Of a DNA stretch of 32,139 nt, positions 1 to 7,230 are shown in pieces. The stretch comes from Streptosporangiaceae bacterium (GTDB lineage Bacteria; Actinomycetota; Actinomycetes; Streptosporangiales; Streptosporangiaceae). The notes under the pieces were generated by a model. It ran no database searches and was not told the origin of the DNA. It saw only the letters and a program-made list of their open reading frames with translations. Made by a program: the position numbers and the translations under genes. The stretch is from the NCBI GenBank assembly GCA_030041135.1, contig JASHOL010000182.1, positions 1-32,139 of the forward strand. Reading direction: 5' to 3'. The first letter of the stretch is position 1; every line of letters starts with the position of its first letter.

Positions 1-15
1 TGTGGGCTCTTCCGG

Positions 16-140
16 CGCCGCGAACGACGTGGTGCACTTGCTGGCGGAGTTGGCGGAGAACGCGACATCCTCAGGGTAGGCCAGGAGAACTCCGGCTCGT
101 CATCGTGTCGGCGTCCGTGGCAGTCATGCCAGGGACGGCC
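16..140. repeat. Mosaic of three gene fragments
   Basis: Three abutting pieces match genes elsewhere in this window. Bases 16-71 match the cvnA N-box region (reverse complement of 5106-5161) at about 53 of 56 positions, and translate to NDVVHLLAELAENATS before running into a stop. Bases 69-99 match 13857-13887, the start of the alpha/beta hydrolase gene, at 29 of 31 positions (VGQENSGS). Bases 111-140 match 2784-2813, inside the 5' part of cvnD, at 30 of 30; an 8-base match at 98-105 precedes it. Neighbouring pieces share 2-3 bases at their joints. None is a working gene. They may have been copied from these loci or from paralogues elsewhere in the genome. Confidence 0.75.
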
Positions 141-620
141 TAGCCAGGCATGGAATCAGCACGGGAAAGTGCAGGGAGTCGATGCCGAGCGGGCGGCGGT
201 CGCCGCGGTCGTGTCCGTGGCGACGCGCTCTATGCGCCGTCCGGCGAGAATGGATCAGTCGCGTGGCCGTTCAGGATCTCCGGCTTCTTTCGCAGACGGA
301 GGTGTTTCGCGGCCGGCCGCGCCAGGCGGAGAATCCGAGCGCAGCAACCCATCGGGTGACTCGTAGCGGGAAACGCCTTCCCCCCAGGACGGGGGGTAGC
401 CGATCTCCTTGTTGAAGGAGCGGAAACCGTCAAGTATCCGTCGCAGCCATGCCATCAGACATCTCTTGAGCCAGGGCGCGATTTCCCGGCACATCACGCA
501 TCGTAGCAGCGACCCTGCAGAACTGCCTGTGTAGCTTAGATTCGGCGCGCTCGGAAGGAGTTGAAACCCGGTGGAACCGCGGAACCTTGCCCGGTCCTTT
601 GAGAGAATCACAACGGTAGG
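141..620. other. Gene-poor stretch, no convincing gene
   Basis: No reading frame here has the codon bias of the neighbouring genes, a ribosome binding site and a recognisable product together. One open frame on the minus strand (255-641) is long enough to be noticed but resembles nothing known to me. A small GC hairpin lies at 380-396 (six C, five-base loop, six G) without a following T run. The stretch probably consists of remnants, like the mosaic to its left. Confidence 0.5.
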
Positions 621-661
621 GCAGGTGCGGCTTGAACCCACGACCGGCGGACTATGAGTCC
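621..661 (-). repeat. Degenerate copy of tRNA 3' half (att-like)
   Basis: This 41-base stretch matches 2085-2125 inside the intact tRNA gene at 37 of 41 positions, in the same orientation. It covers the T arm, variable loop and the 3' side of the anticodon arm, and lacks the 5' half. Tyrosine integrases that use tRNA genes leave exactly this kind of displaced 3' half at the far end of the inserted element. It is read here as the distal attachment-site remnant of an element lying between 661 and 2081. The four mismatches suggest an old event. Confidence 0.65.
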
Positions 662-737
662 AGGCTGCCAGCGATCGTTACTGGGGCATCTGACCTGGGC
701 AGACACCGCCTGTAAGGATCTTGGCGGCCGCCCTTTA

Positions 738-752
738 GGCACGTATTTGGCA
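738..752 (+). repeat. 15-bp direct repeat, copy 1 of 3
   Basis: GGCACGTATTTGGCA, found identically at 1713-1727 and 1947-1961. This copy lies just inside the left att-like remnant. Short direct repeats near attachment sites are typical of integrase arm-binding sites; this role is inferred from position only. Confidence 0.65.
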
Positions 753-858
753 TGATCTTGGCAGGCTCCTGTCCTGCGCAGCAGGCCGAGGCTCTCTGCG
801 GACGCGGCGTGGCACCGACTACTCATGCGAGAATTGATGAGTCAGGGAGGGAGTGATC

Positions 859-1059
859 ATGGCGCCTGAGCATCCGGAGTCTGCCTCGGAGCAGTCCCCC
901 GCTGATGAGATCTCGATGGAGGAGCTAGCTCGCCAGCAAGGTGTGCGGCCCGTCGAGTCCGTTGATGACATGGCCCGGCCGGACCTGTTCGACTCTGAAG
1001 AGGAGTGGGAAGAGTTCCTGGCCGACCTATACGCTTCCCGGCGTTCCGGCCTGGCATGA
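859..1059 (+). CDS. Putative antitoxin of a VapBC-like pair
   Basis: A 66-residue acidic protein directly upstream of, and overlapping, a PIN-domain toxin gene. The Shine-Dalgarno AGGGAGG (844-850) is well spaced for the ATG at 859; the GTG at 853 in the same frame is too close. The N-terminal half is rich in E, S and D. The C-terminal half carries an EEEWEEFLADLYASRR segment that fits the toxin-wrapping helix seen in small actinobacterial antitoxins. No ribbon-helix-helix, AbrB or HTH DNA-binding domain is recognisable, so autoregulation cannot be inferred. Function is assigned mainly from gene order. The pair sits inside the att-bounded relic, where it could have acted as a stabilisation module. 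Confidence 0.65.
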   Translation: MAPEHPESASEQSPADEISMEELARQQGVRPVESVDDMARPDLFDSEEEWEEFLADLYASRRSGLA

Positions 1060-1466
1060 GCCTGGTCGTATTAGACACCGACGTCGCGTCAGCGAGCCTT
1101 CGCGGCCGTTTGGCGGACCCACTGCGAACGCGGCTGACCGGCGAGACGTGGTGCATTTCGTTTGTGACCCTCGGCGAACTGACCAAGTGGACCGTGCTGC
1201 GCAGCTGGGGACCACACAAGCTGGCCGAGCTCGCCAATTGGCGGCAGCACGTGCTGCTGCTTCCCTACTCAGATCGCGTGGCTGTGCGCTGGGGCGAACT
1301 GCAGGCCCGTGCTGAGCGCCGCGGGCGTGCTCGCCCGGTCAATGACACCTGGATCGCCGCTTGCTGCCTGGTCCGGAACCTGCCGCTAGCCACCTTCAAC
1401 TTGAAGGACTTCGAGGACTTTGCGGAGCATGACGGCCTGCGAATTATCGGCATCAACGACCGCTGA
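1056..1466 (+). CDS. PIN-domain ribonuclease toxin, VapC-like
   Basis: This 136-residue protein has the acidic residues expected of a PIN-domain nuclease: D7 in VVLDTD, E41 in LGEL, D97 in PVNDTWIAA and D118 near FNLKDFEDF. The family cleaves RNA (often tRNA or rRNA) with Mg2+ when its antitoxin is degraded. The ATG at 1056 overlaps the antitoxin stop by the classic ATGA arrangement, so the two are translationally coupled. The length is normal for VapC and the frame is intact, so the toxin may still be functional although its surroundings are decayed. The RNA target cannot be told from sequence. Confidence 0.82.
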   Translation: MSLVVLDTDVASASLRGRLADPLRTRLTGETWCISFVTLGELTKWTVLRSWGPHKLAELANWRQHVLLLPYSDRVAVRWGELQARAERRGRARPVNDTWIAACCLVRNLPLATFNLKDFEDFAEHDGLRIIGINDR

Positions 1467-1548
1467 CCGTGGGATGGACAGGCACCGAACCCGGCTATGT
1501 CGATCACTGGCGCGTTCGATCCCCACGCCAACGGCCATCACATCAGTT

Positions 1549-1670
1549 CCGCCTAAGCACACGTCCCCGCGCCCGCGCACGGGAATGATCACGCCGCGCT
1601 CGCGCAGGATCGCCATCGCGTGGCGCACGGTCACATAGGCCGAACAGCTTGCCGCTGCAAGGGTCTGAGC
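1549..1670 (-). pseudogene. GntR-type winged-helix fragment
   Basis: The minus strand encodes YVTVRHAMAILRERGVI followed by IPVRGRGD, the recognition helix and wing of a GntR-family DNA-binding domain, preceded by QTLAAAS. No upstream half of the domain, no effector domain and no plausible start are present. The frame runs on past the normal end of the wing. It looks like a decayed regulator gene. Integrated actinomycete elements commonly carry GntR regulators of the KorSA type, which fits the position between att-like sequences. Confidence 0.6.
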
Positions 1671-1712
1671 TGGGTAAACCACCAAGAGTGTGATCACGTT
1701 CAACGCTAGTTA

Positions 1713-1727
1713 GGCACGTATTTGGCA
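1713..1727 (+). repeat. 15-bp direct repeat, copy 2 of 3
   Basis: Identical to 738-752 (GGCACGTATTTGGCA). It lies between the two GntR fragments. The flanking bases TTAG before and TC after are shared with copy 1, so the similarity extends beyond the 15-base core. Confidence 0.65.
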
Positions 1728-1751
1728 TCATCAAGCGAGGAATCTGGCCGC

Positions 1752-1890
1752 CTAGACCACGAACGTTCCACGCCCTTGGACGCGCACCACCAGGCCTTCC
1801 TCTTCGAGTGCGTCTATCGCCTTGCGCACCGTCCCGCGCGCCAGCCCGTGCGTCGTCGGCCAGGACGAGCTCGCCAAACGCCGCATCAGT
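1752..1890 (-). pseudogene. Second GntR-type winged-helix fragment
   Basis: The minus strand encodes GLARGTVRKAIDALEEEGLV then RVQGRGTFVV and a stop at 1752-1754. This is the C-terminal half of a GntR DNA-binding domain ending as stand-alone domains do. Upstream, the expected first helices appear in a different frame (a fragment reading AFGELVLADD), so a frameshift or small deletion has broken the gene. It runs in the same direction as the fragment at 1549-1670 and is separated from it by repeat copy 2. Confidence 0.6.
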
Positions 1891-1946
1891 GACGCGCTAC
1901 GGCAGGACTAACACGAGTGCTGTTCGTATAAACGATCTTGGACTTT

Positions 1947-1961
1947 GGCACGTATTTGGCA
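1947..1961 (+). repeat. 15-bp direct repeat, copy 3 of 3
   Basis: Identical to 738-752 and 1713-1727. It lies 120 bases from the 3' end of the intact tRNA gene, that is, just inside the proximal attachment site. Confidence 0.65.
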
Positions 1962-2080
1962 CAGCGAGCCGCATCCGGCGGCCTGAGACCGCATTCAGCT
2001 GCACACGGCCGTCACGAACAAGATCACGGATGGCCAGAGTTTGCCCAGGTCAGGAGCCCGGTACCAGCGACTTCGAACAG

Positions 2081-2154
2081 TGGGGCGGGTGGGGCTCGAA
2101 CCCACGACCGGCGGATTATGAGTCCGCTGCTCTGACCAGCTGAGCTACCGCCCC
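2081..2154 (-). tRNA. tRNA with CAU anticodon (Met, possibly Ile2)
   Basis: The reverse complement folds into a complete cloverleaf: a 7-bp acceptor stem GGGGCGG/CCGCCCC, D stem GCTC/GAGC, anticodon stem GCGGA/TCCGC with loop CTCATAA, five-base variable loop, and T stem GTGGG/CCCAC with loop TTCGAGC. The discriminator is A and no CCA is encoded. The anticodon is CAU, so it is elongator tRNA-Met or the lysidine-modified tRNA-Ile2; Met is preferred. Its 3' end faces the relic element on the left, as expected for an integration target. Confidence 0.9.
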
Positions 2155-2230
2155 GTGTGCGTGACCAATTACAGCAAACTTTAGGCCCGGACAGGCGCGC
2201 TCGTGCTGCCCTGGCCTCCTGAGGGCTGGC

Positions 2231-2833
2231 CTAGCGGCTGCTCAGCTGCATCTCCATCGCGTGCTCCACCAGCGCGATCAACGTGGCCTTGGTGGAACTG
2301 CGGCCGCGGGCGTCGCATTGCATGATCGGCACGCGCGGACTGATCGACAGCGCCTCCTGGACGTCTGAGATCGCATGCGGGAAGTCGCCATGGAAGCCGT
2401 TTATCGCCACGATGAACGGCAGGCCCGCCGACTCGAAATAGTCGACGGCAGGGAAGGAGTCGGCCAGCCTGCGGGTGTCCACGAGCACGACGGCACCGAT
2501 CGCTCCCTGGATCAGGTCGTCCCACATGAACCAGAACCGGTTCTGCCCTGGCGTGCCGAACAGATAGAGGATCAGTCCAGCGTCAAGGGTCACTCGGCCG
2601 AAGTCCATGGCGACGGTCGTCGTGGTCTTGTCAGGGGTGTGGCTCAGGTCGTCCAGCCCGTCGCTGGCCGTGGTCATGACTGCCTCGGTGGTGAGCGGAG
2701 TGATCTCCGACACCGATCCCACGAAGGTGGTCTTGCCGACGCCGAAGCCACCAGCGACGACGATCTTTACCGACGTCATCGCAGCGTCCGTGGCAGTCAT
2801 GCCAGGGACGGCCCTAGAGCTTGCGTAGTCCAC
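2231..2833 (-). CDS. cvnD: Conservon GTPase CvnD
   Basis: A 200-residue small GTP-binding protein of the actinobacterial conservon family, which works with the kinase-like CvnA at the membrane. The P-loop GGFGVGKT lies at about 28-35, switch II as LFGTPGQNRF, and the G5-like CDAR near the C terminus. The usual NKxD base-specificity motif reads NGFH, so its Asp is absent. The GTG at 2833 (VDYASS) gives the 20-base overlap with cvnC typical of this operon. The frame stays open upstream to 2860, but that would lengthen the overlap. The next feature downstream is the tRNA gene; no P450 follows. Confidence 0.9.
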   Translation of the reverse strand: MDYASSRAVPGMTATDAAMTSVKIVVAGGFGVGKTTFVGSVSEITPLTTEAVMTTASDGLDDLSHTPDKTTTTVAMDFGRVTLDAGLILYLFGTPGQNRFWFMWDDLIQGAIGAVVLVDTRRLADSFPAVDYFESAGLPFIVAINGFHGDFPHAISDVQEALSISPRVPIMQCDARGRSSTKATLIALVEHAMEMQLSSR

Positions 2834-3311
2834 TGAGCACCCTTTCAAGCAGGTTGACATCCGGGCGACCCTGCGCGTGGTCGATCTGGTGCACCCGGAC
2901 CAGTCCTTCCATAGCCATGTCCGCGATCAGCACCCTGGCGACGCCCAGGGGCATCCTGAGCACCGCCGAGATCTCGGCCACCGATCGCCAGTCACGGCAG
3001 AACCCGAGTATCGCCTGACACTCGGGGCTGAGCACAGACAGGTCACGGGCCTCGTAATGGGACGCCGCGACCATAGCTTCTATCTGCAGCTGGTACCTGG
3101 GTTTGGTGCGCCCTCCGGTTACTGCATATGGCCGTACCAGCGAACTGCCAACGTCTTGGTCGGTATCGCCGCGCCCGCCGAACTGACCAGGGGCCAGTGA
3201 CCCGTGGTCAAGCTCGGCCGCGTAATCAAACTCAGGTCTGGCGTAGTCCTCCTGATCGCCAGCGTAAAGGCGTTCGCCCGCGTCCCACTCATCGCGGCCA
3301 ACGCCGAACAA
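2814..3311 (-). CDS. cvnC: Conservon DUF742 protein CvnC
   Basis: A 165-residue protein with the DUF742 core: SSLVRPYAVTGGRTKP, then a winged-helix-like region with LSPECQAIL, SVAEISAVLRMPLGVARVL and GLVRVH, ending in LLERVLSGLRKL. The N-terminal 50 residues are acidic and low in complexity. In characterised conservons this protein binds CvnA and CvnB partners rather than DNA. The start is TTG at 3311, supported by AGGAGG five bases upstream. There is a 15-base gap after the cvnB stop, so it is clearly co-transcribed. Confidence 0.9.
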   Translation of the reverse strand: MFGVGRDEWDAGERLYAGDQEDYARPEFDYAAELDHGSLAPGQFGGRGDTDQDVGSSLVRPYAVTGGRTKPRYQLQIEAMVAASHYEARDLSVLSPECQAILGFCRDWRSVAEISAVLRMPLGVARVLIADMAMEGLVRVHQIDHAQGRPDVNLLERVLSGLRKL

Positions 3312-3326
3312 GGCAGCCTCCTGTCA

Positions 3327-3755
3327 CTATCTGCCGCCCTCGCCCCAGCCTGGGGACATGCCTCGAACCTCAGGCGTCAGGGCACTACCGACCCGCTCGA
3401 CCAGAAGGGCCATCTCATAGGCGACCAAGCCCATGTCGCAATCGGACGCCGCGAGCACGGCCAGGCTCGAACCATCGCTGATCGCCATGATGATCAGCAG
3501 GCCGCGCTGCATCTCCACGACTGTCTGGGTGACGGCACCGCCCTCAAAGACCCGCGCTGCCCCCTGCGTCAGGCTGGTGAGGCCAGACGTGACCGCTGCA
3601 AGCTGGTCAACCCTGTCAGCCGGGAACCCGTGCGAGAACGCCATCGGCAGACCATCGGACGAGACCACGATCGCGTGCGCCACGGACGGCACCCGCTCGA
3701 CGAAGTTCGTGATCAGCCAGTTGAGGTCCTGCGCGGGACGCACAAGCGGACTCAC
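3327..3755 (-). CDS. cvnB: Conservon Roadblock/LC7 protein CvnB
   Basis: A 142-residue Roadblock/LC7 protein, beginning SPLVRPAQDLNWLITNFVER and containing AIVVSSDGLPMAFS and GLLIIMAISDGSSLAVLA, which form the sheet of the fold. In conservons it is the likely regulator or GAP-like partner of CvnD. The GTG at 3755 is chosen because AAGGAG lies five bases before it; the TTG at 3779 in the same frame has no comparable site. The 133-base gap to cvnA upstream is the longest in the operon and could hold a second promoter, though none is obvious. Confidence 0.9.
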   Translation of the reverse strand: MSPLVRPAQDLNWLITNFVERVPSVAHAIVVSSDGLPMAFSHGFPADRVDQLAAVTSGLTSLTQGAARVFEGGAVTQTVVEMQRGLLIIMAISDGSSLAVLAASDCDMGLVAYEMALLVERVGSALTPEVRGMSPGWGEGGR

Positions 3756-3888
3756 AGGCGCTCCTTCCTCTCGCGGCAAGCTTCCCGGCCAACTGGCCCT
3801 AGTGAATCAACAATTGCACTCGCACCAGCCTGCTGGCTGAGCCGCGATCCGAAACTAAGCATGACGATCCCAGCAGGTCGTGTCAGCC

Positions 3889-6800
3889 TCATCGAGAACT
3901 GTCTTCCTCATCCGGCCAGTTATCCCCGCTGGCGGCAGCCGCCCGGCCTTCCCGGCTCCCCCGCTGGAAGTTGGCGAACCGATCCCGCGTCGCGGCCGCA
4001 GACCTCGTAGGCGCCGGTGGCGGCGCCACGTTGTCTGATGCCCCGGCGGCTCCCGGCACCAGATTCGCCTGCGGGACGCGCTTGGGCAGTCCCGCCCCGG
4101 TCGTACCGCCCGTCGACGGCGAGGCGACAGCCGCGGCGGCCTCCCATCCCTGGTCGGACGGAGTTGCCCAGCTGACCTCTGGAATCGGCGTAGCGCCCGA
4201 CGGCGAGGATCCGCCGTCCTGCGGGCCCGGCCACCCGCCCAGACCGCTGCGGCCGCGGCGGAACCAGTCCGACTCGACCGCCTCGAAGATGGGCAGCCGG
4301 TTCTGCGCGGCCACGTGCTCGGCGGGCGGCACGACGACGTCGCCGTTCGCGCTGCCGTCAATCCCAAAGCTGCCGACGCCCGGCCGCGACAGGCCGCCGC
4401 CAGCAGGGGCACCGGACGTGGCGGCGGGAAGAGCGCCGAACTCGGGCGCCGGCCCATTCGCGTCGATGGCCGGCAGCGGGCTGGTGCCGAAGGCCTGGAC
4501 GCCATCACCGTCGGCCTCAGAGTCCGAGTCCGGCCCAGCCGACTGCGGGCTTGACCGGAACGCCGCCATCGGGCCGGTGCTGGAGGGTGCCCAATCCGGG
4601 CTGCCACCAGGCCGGGGTCCCGCACCAGGCACTCGGCGGGCGCCAAGCTTGCCGTTGCCCTCCTCCGCCTGGAGCGGCGCGAACTTCGGTGCCCGCGCGG
4701 CGTTGATCTCCTGCTCCGTTTCTGACACGACGTCTTCCACGGTCCCGGCAGCGGGCACAGTGGCCATCGCCGCCTCGGGCGCGTCGAACCGGCGCAGGAT
4801 AGGCGAGCTCGGTCCGGCGGTGTGGCTGATGACCTCGTCCGGCAGCCAGACCAGAGCGGTCAGCCCACCGGTCGGAGCCGGGCGGAGCCGCACTCTGATC
4901 CCATGCCGCGCGGCCAGCCGGGCAACCACGAACAGCCCCATACGCCGGGAAACCGCCACGTCTACGACCGGCGGGTTGTCCAGCCGCCAGTTGGCGTGTG
5001 CCATCTCCTCGGCGCCCATTCCGACACCCTGGTCGGTGATATCGAGCAGCACACCCCCGCTGCTCAGCAGGTGCCCGGCGACGACCACGGGCGTCTCGGC
5101 CGATGAGAAGGACGTCGCGTTCTCCGCCAACTCGGCCAGCAAGTGCACCACGTCGTTCACGGCGTGGCCGCGCACCGAGATGCCGGGCTGCACGTTGAGC
5201 GTGACCCGCTCGTACTGCTCGATCTCGGATACGGCGGCGCGCAGCACGTCAACGAGCGCGACCGGCTGGTTCCACCGCCTCGTCGCCTCGTGACCGGCCA
5301 GAACCAGGAGGTTTTCCGAGTTGCGCCGCATACGGGTCGCCAGGTGGTCCATCTGGAACAGGCTCGAGAGCCGGTCGGGCTCTTGCTCGCCCTGCTCGAG
5401 GTCGTCGATGAGCTTGATCTGCCGCTCGACCAGCGACTGGCTGCGGCGCGACAGGTTGACGAACATGGCGTTGACGTTGCCGCGCAGCGCGGCCTCGTTG
5501 GCTGCCAGCCGGATGGCCTCGCGGTGGACCTGGTCAAATGCCCGCGCCACTTCACCGATCTCGTCGGTCGAGTCGACGTCTATGGCCTCCACGTCGAGCG
5601 CCGCGCCCGCCGCCCCGTCGGAGTCGCTCATCTGGCGCACCGTCTCCGGCAGCCGTACGCCCGCGACCTCCAGGGCACCGGACCGCAGTCGCCGCAGCGG
5701 CCGGACCATGGACCGGCCGATCACCGTGGTCAGCAGCAGCGCCAGCAGCAAGACGATGAGCACCGCGCCGCCGACCGCGGCCGCCTTGACGATGGCATCC
5801 TGGCGCAGCGCGGAGGCCCGGTCGATGGTCTGCGTCACGAGACCCTGCTCGAGCGTGGCCAGCAACGCGTCGTCGCCGGAGCTGAAGGCCGAATAGACCT
5901 CGGTGGCGTCGAAGGGGGCCGGGACCAGCAGCTCGTGATCCGTGCCAAGGTCGATGGCCGTCGCCTCGTACTGCTGCGCGAAGTCGACCAGGCTGCCGAC
6001 GACAGTATTGCGGTACTCGGCAAGCTGCTGCGGCGACGCCTCGACGTCAAACTCGCCCTGGTTCGCCGCTTGGTCCGCCTCGGCGGCTTCGATCGCTGGG
6101 AGGACGCCGGGCGTGAATTTCTCGATCTGGTAGGTGTAGGTAAGCAGGGAACTCTGCTCGGCGACCTCGGCCCGGATCCGGGAGATCAGGCCAAGGGCGC
6201 GGACGTCGGTGGTGAGCTGCTGGTCGCCGCTGCTCAACGCGATGTTGTCGTCGATCGCGAGCAGGTCGTCGATATAGGTCGTGTAGCTGTTTACTACCGC
6301 GAGCACCGGCAGCTCGGTGCCCCGTGCCTGCTCGCGCAATGCAGGCAGTGCGTTGAGCACGGCGACGATGTCCTGGGCGTCGGTCTCAACCTGTGTCGGG
6401 TACCCGGAGCCGAGAGCCGCGATCTGCGACCTCAGATCGTTCTCCCACACAACGCTCTCGCTTTGCGGGACCAGAATGTTATGCAGGTTGGGGGACGCGT
6501 CTACCGCGGGCGACCCACGGCCACCGTTACTTGGCGGCCCCTGGCCAAGGGCGATGTAATAGGCCGTGAACAGCTGCTCGCTCTCCAGGTCCCCAGCCAG
6601 CTGAGTGACGGACTGGCTAATGTTCGCCAGCTGCTCGACTTGCTGGTCGGCCAGCGCTGCCTGGACCGATGTGACGATGCTGATGGCACCAAGCACCACG
6701 GCCGCCAGCGTCGGGATGATGGTCAGCACGAGCAGCCGCGACCGGACGCGCCAGTTCTTGAGCCCCCGGCGGGATGCCTGGGCCGCCGGTTTTGCGGCCT

Positions 6801-6912
6801 GCGCGTCCCCGCCTGTGACCGGCAGGGCCAGGGCAGAGTCCGCTGGGCGACCAGCGGCCGCGCGTACGACCTTCTGCGCCCGAGGGCGCGCCTTCTTGTC
6901 TCGGGAGAGCAC
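3889..6912 (-). CDS. cvnA: Conservon sensor-kinase-like protein CvnA
   Basis: A protein of about 1007 residues. A basic N-terminal tail leads to a first membrane segment (about 60-83, LLVLTIIPTLAAVVLGAISI). An extracytoplasmic nitrate/nitrite-sensing (NIT) type domain spans about 85-370, followed by a second membrane segment (about 375-400) and a HAMP region. An H-box-like helix (MDHLATRMRRNSENLLVL, about 520-537) precedes a HATPase domain with the N-box LLAELAENATSFSS near 590 and the G-box DQGVGMG. The last 300 residues are a Gly/Pro/Ala-rich, probably disordered tail. The start at GTG 6912 has a GAGGGG about ten bases upstream; in-frame GTGs at 6930 and 6954 are possible. Phosphotransfer is not established for this family. 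Confidence 0.9.
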   Translation of the reverse strand: MLSRDKKARPRAQKVVRAAAGRPADSALALPVTGGDAQAAKPAAQASRRGLKNWRVRSRLLVLTIIPTLAAVVLGAISIVTSVQAALADQQVEQLANISQSVTQLAGDLESEQLFTAYYIALGQGPPSNGGRGSPAVDASPNLHNILVPQSESVVWENDLRSQIAALGSGYPTQVETDAQDIVAVLNALPALREQARGTELPVLAVVNSYTTYIDDLLAIDDNIALSSGDQQLTTDVRALGLISRIRAEVAEQSSLLTYTYQIEKFTPGVLPAIEAAEADQAANQGEFDVEASPQQLAEYRNTVVGSLVDFAQQYEATAIDLGTDHELLVPAPFDATEVYSAFSSGDDALLATLEQGLVTQTIDRASALRQDAIVKAAAVGGAVLIVLLLALLLTTVIGRSMVRPLRRLRSGALEVAGVRLPETVRQMSDSDGAAGAALDVEAIDVDSTDEIGEVARAFDQVHREAIRLAANEAALRGNVNAMFVNLSRRSQSLVERQIKLIDDLEQGEQEPDRLSSLFQMDHLATRMRRNSENLLVLAGHEATRRWNQPVALVDVLRAAVSEIEQYERVTLNVQPGISVRGHAVNDVVHLLAELAENATSFSSAETPVVVAGHLLSSGGVLLDITDQGVGMGAEEMAHANWRLDNPPVVDVAVSRRMGLFVVARLAARHGIRVRLRPAPTGGLTALVWLPDEVISHTAGPSSPILRRFDAPEAAMATVPAAGTVEDVVSETEQEINAARAPKFAPLQAEEGNGKLGARRVPGAGPRPGGSPDWAPSSTGPMAAFRSSPQSAGPDSDSEADGDGVQAFGTSPLPAIDANGPAPEFGALPAATSGAPAGGGLSRPGVGSFGIDGSANGDVVVPPAEHVAAQNRLPIFEAVESDWFRRGRSGLGGWPGPQDGGSSPSGATPIPEVSWATPSDQGWEAAAAVASPSTGGTTGAGLPKRVPQANLVPGAAGASDNVAPPPAPTRSAAATRDRFANFQRGSREGRAAAASGDNWPDEEDSSR

Positions 6913-7230
6913 GGTCTCTGAACCCCTCACCTGGTGGCCGCGACGCGGGCGCACGCCGGGCCGGTACGGGACACTACCGACACGGGCGAACCTCCCAGAT
7001 CACGACTCTGCGTCGGGTGCAGTCACGGAGCCAGCGCAACTCTAGCCTCTAACCGGCTAACGTGCGCTAATACGTGCACGAAGCGGAAAAACCGTTGTAA
7101 CGTGACGTTTGCCCTGTCACCTGGCAGCATTAGGGTACTCTCAGCCGCATAGTCCATGCTCAGAAACTGTCCGGATGGCCTCCGGAAACGCCGGACGATG
7201 CCGCGAAAGCCCAGCGCCCGAGGAGAATGC
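6913..7230. other. Divergent intergenic region, cvnA / lipoprotein gene
   Basis: This 318-base region separates two divergent genes and has an AT-richer core at about 7040-7140, where promoters for both sides are expected. On the plus strand a possible -35 TTGCCC (7109-7114) and -10 TAGGGT (7131-7136) are 16 bases apart, which would give a leader of about 90 bases for the lipoprotein gene. On the minus strand TAGAGT within 7040-7046 is a possible -10 for cvnA. No RNA gene is recognised. Confidence 0.4.
7109..7136 (+). promoter_or_regulatory. Possible vegetative promoter of lipoprotein gene
   Basis: TTGCCC and TAGGGT separated by 16 bases, in the AT-richer core of the divergent region and correctly oriented for the gene at 7231. 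The match to consensus is only partial. Confidence 0.3.

Noticed and set aside
255-641. 128-codon minus-strand reading frame
   Set aside because: No recognisable domain, no clear ribosome site, and codon bias unlike neighbouring genes. It runs through an apparently scrambled region.
621-661. A second functional tRNA gene
   Set aside because: Only the T arm, variable loop and 3' side of the anticodon arm are present. There is no 5' acceptor strand or D arm, so it cannot fold as a tRNA.
2231-6912. A new four-gene signalling system
   Set aside because: Gene order and families match the known conservon (cvnABCD) of actinomycetes, so the system itself is not new.
5143-6921. Very long plus-strand frame (592 codons) opposite cvnA
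   Set aside because: The minus-strand frame encodes clear CvnA domains. The opposite frame is the usual antisense shadow in high-GC DNA.
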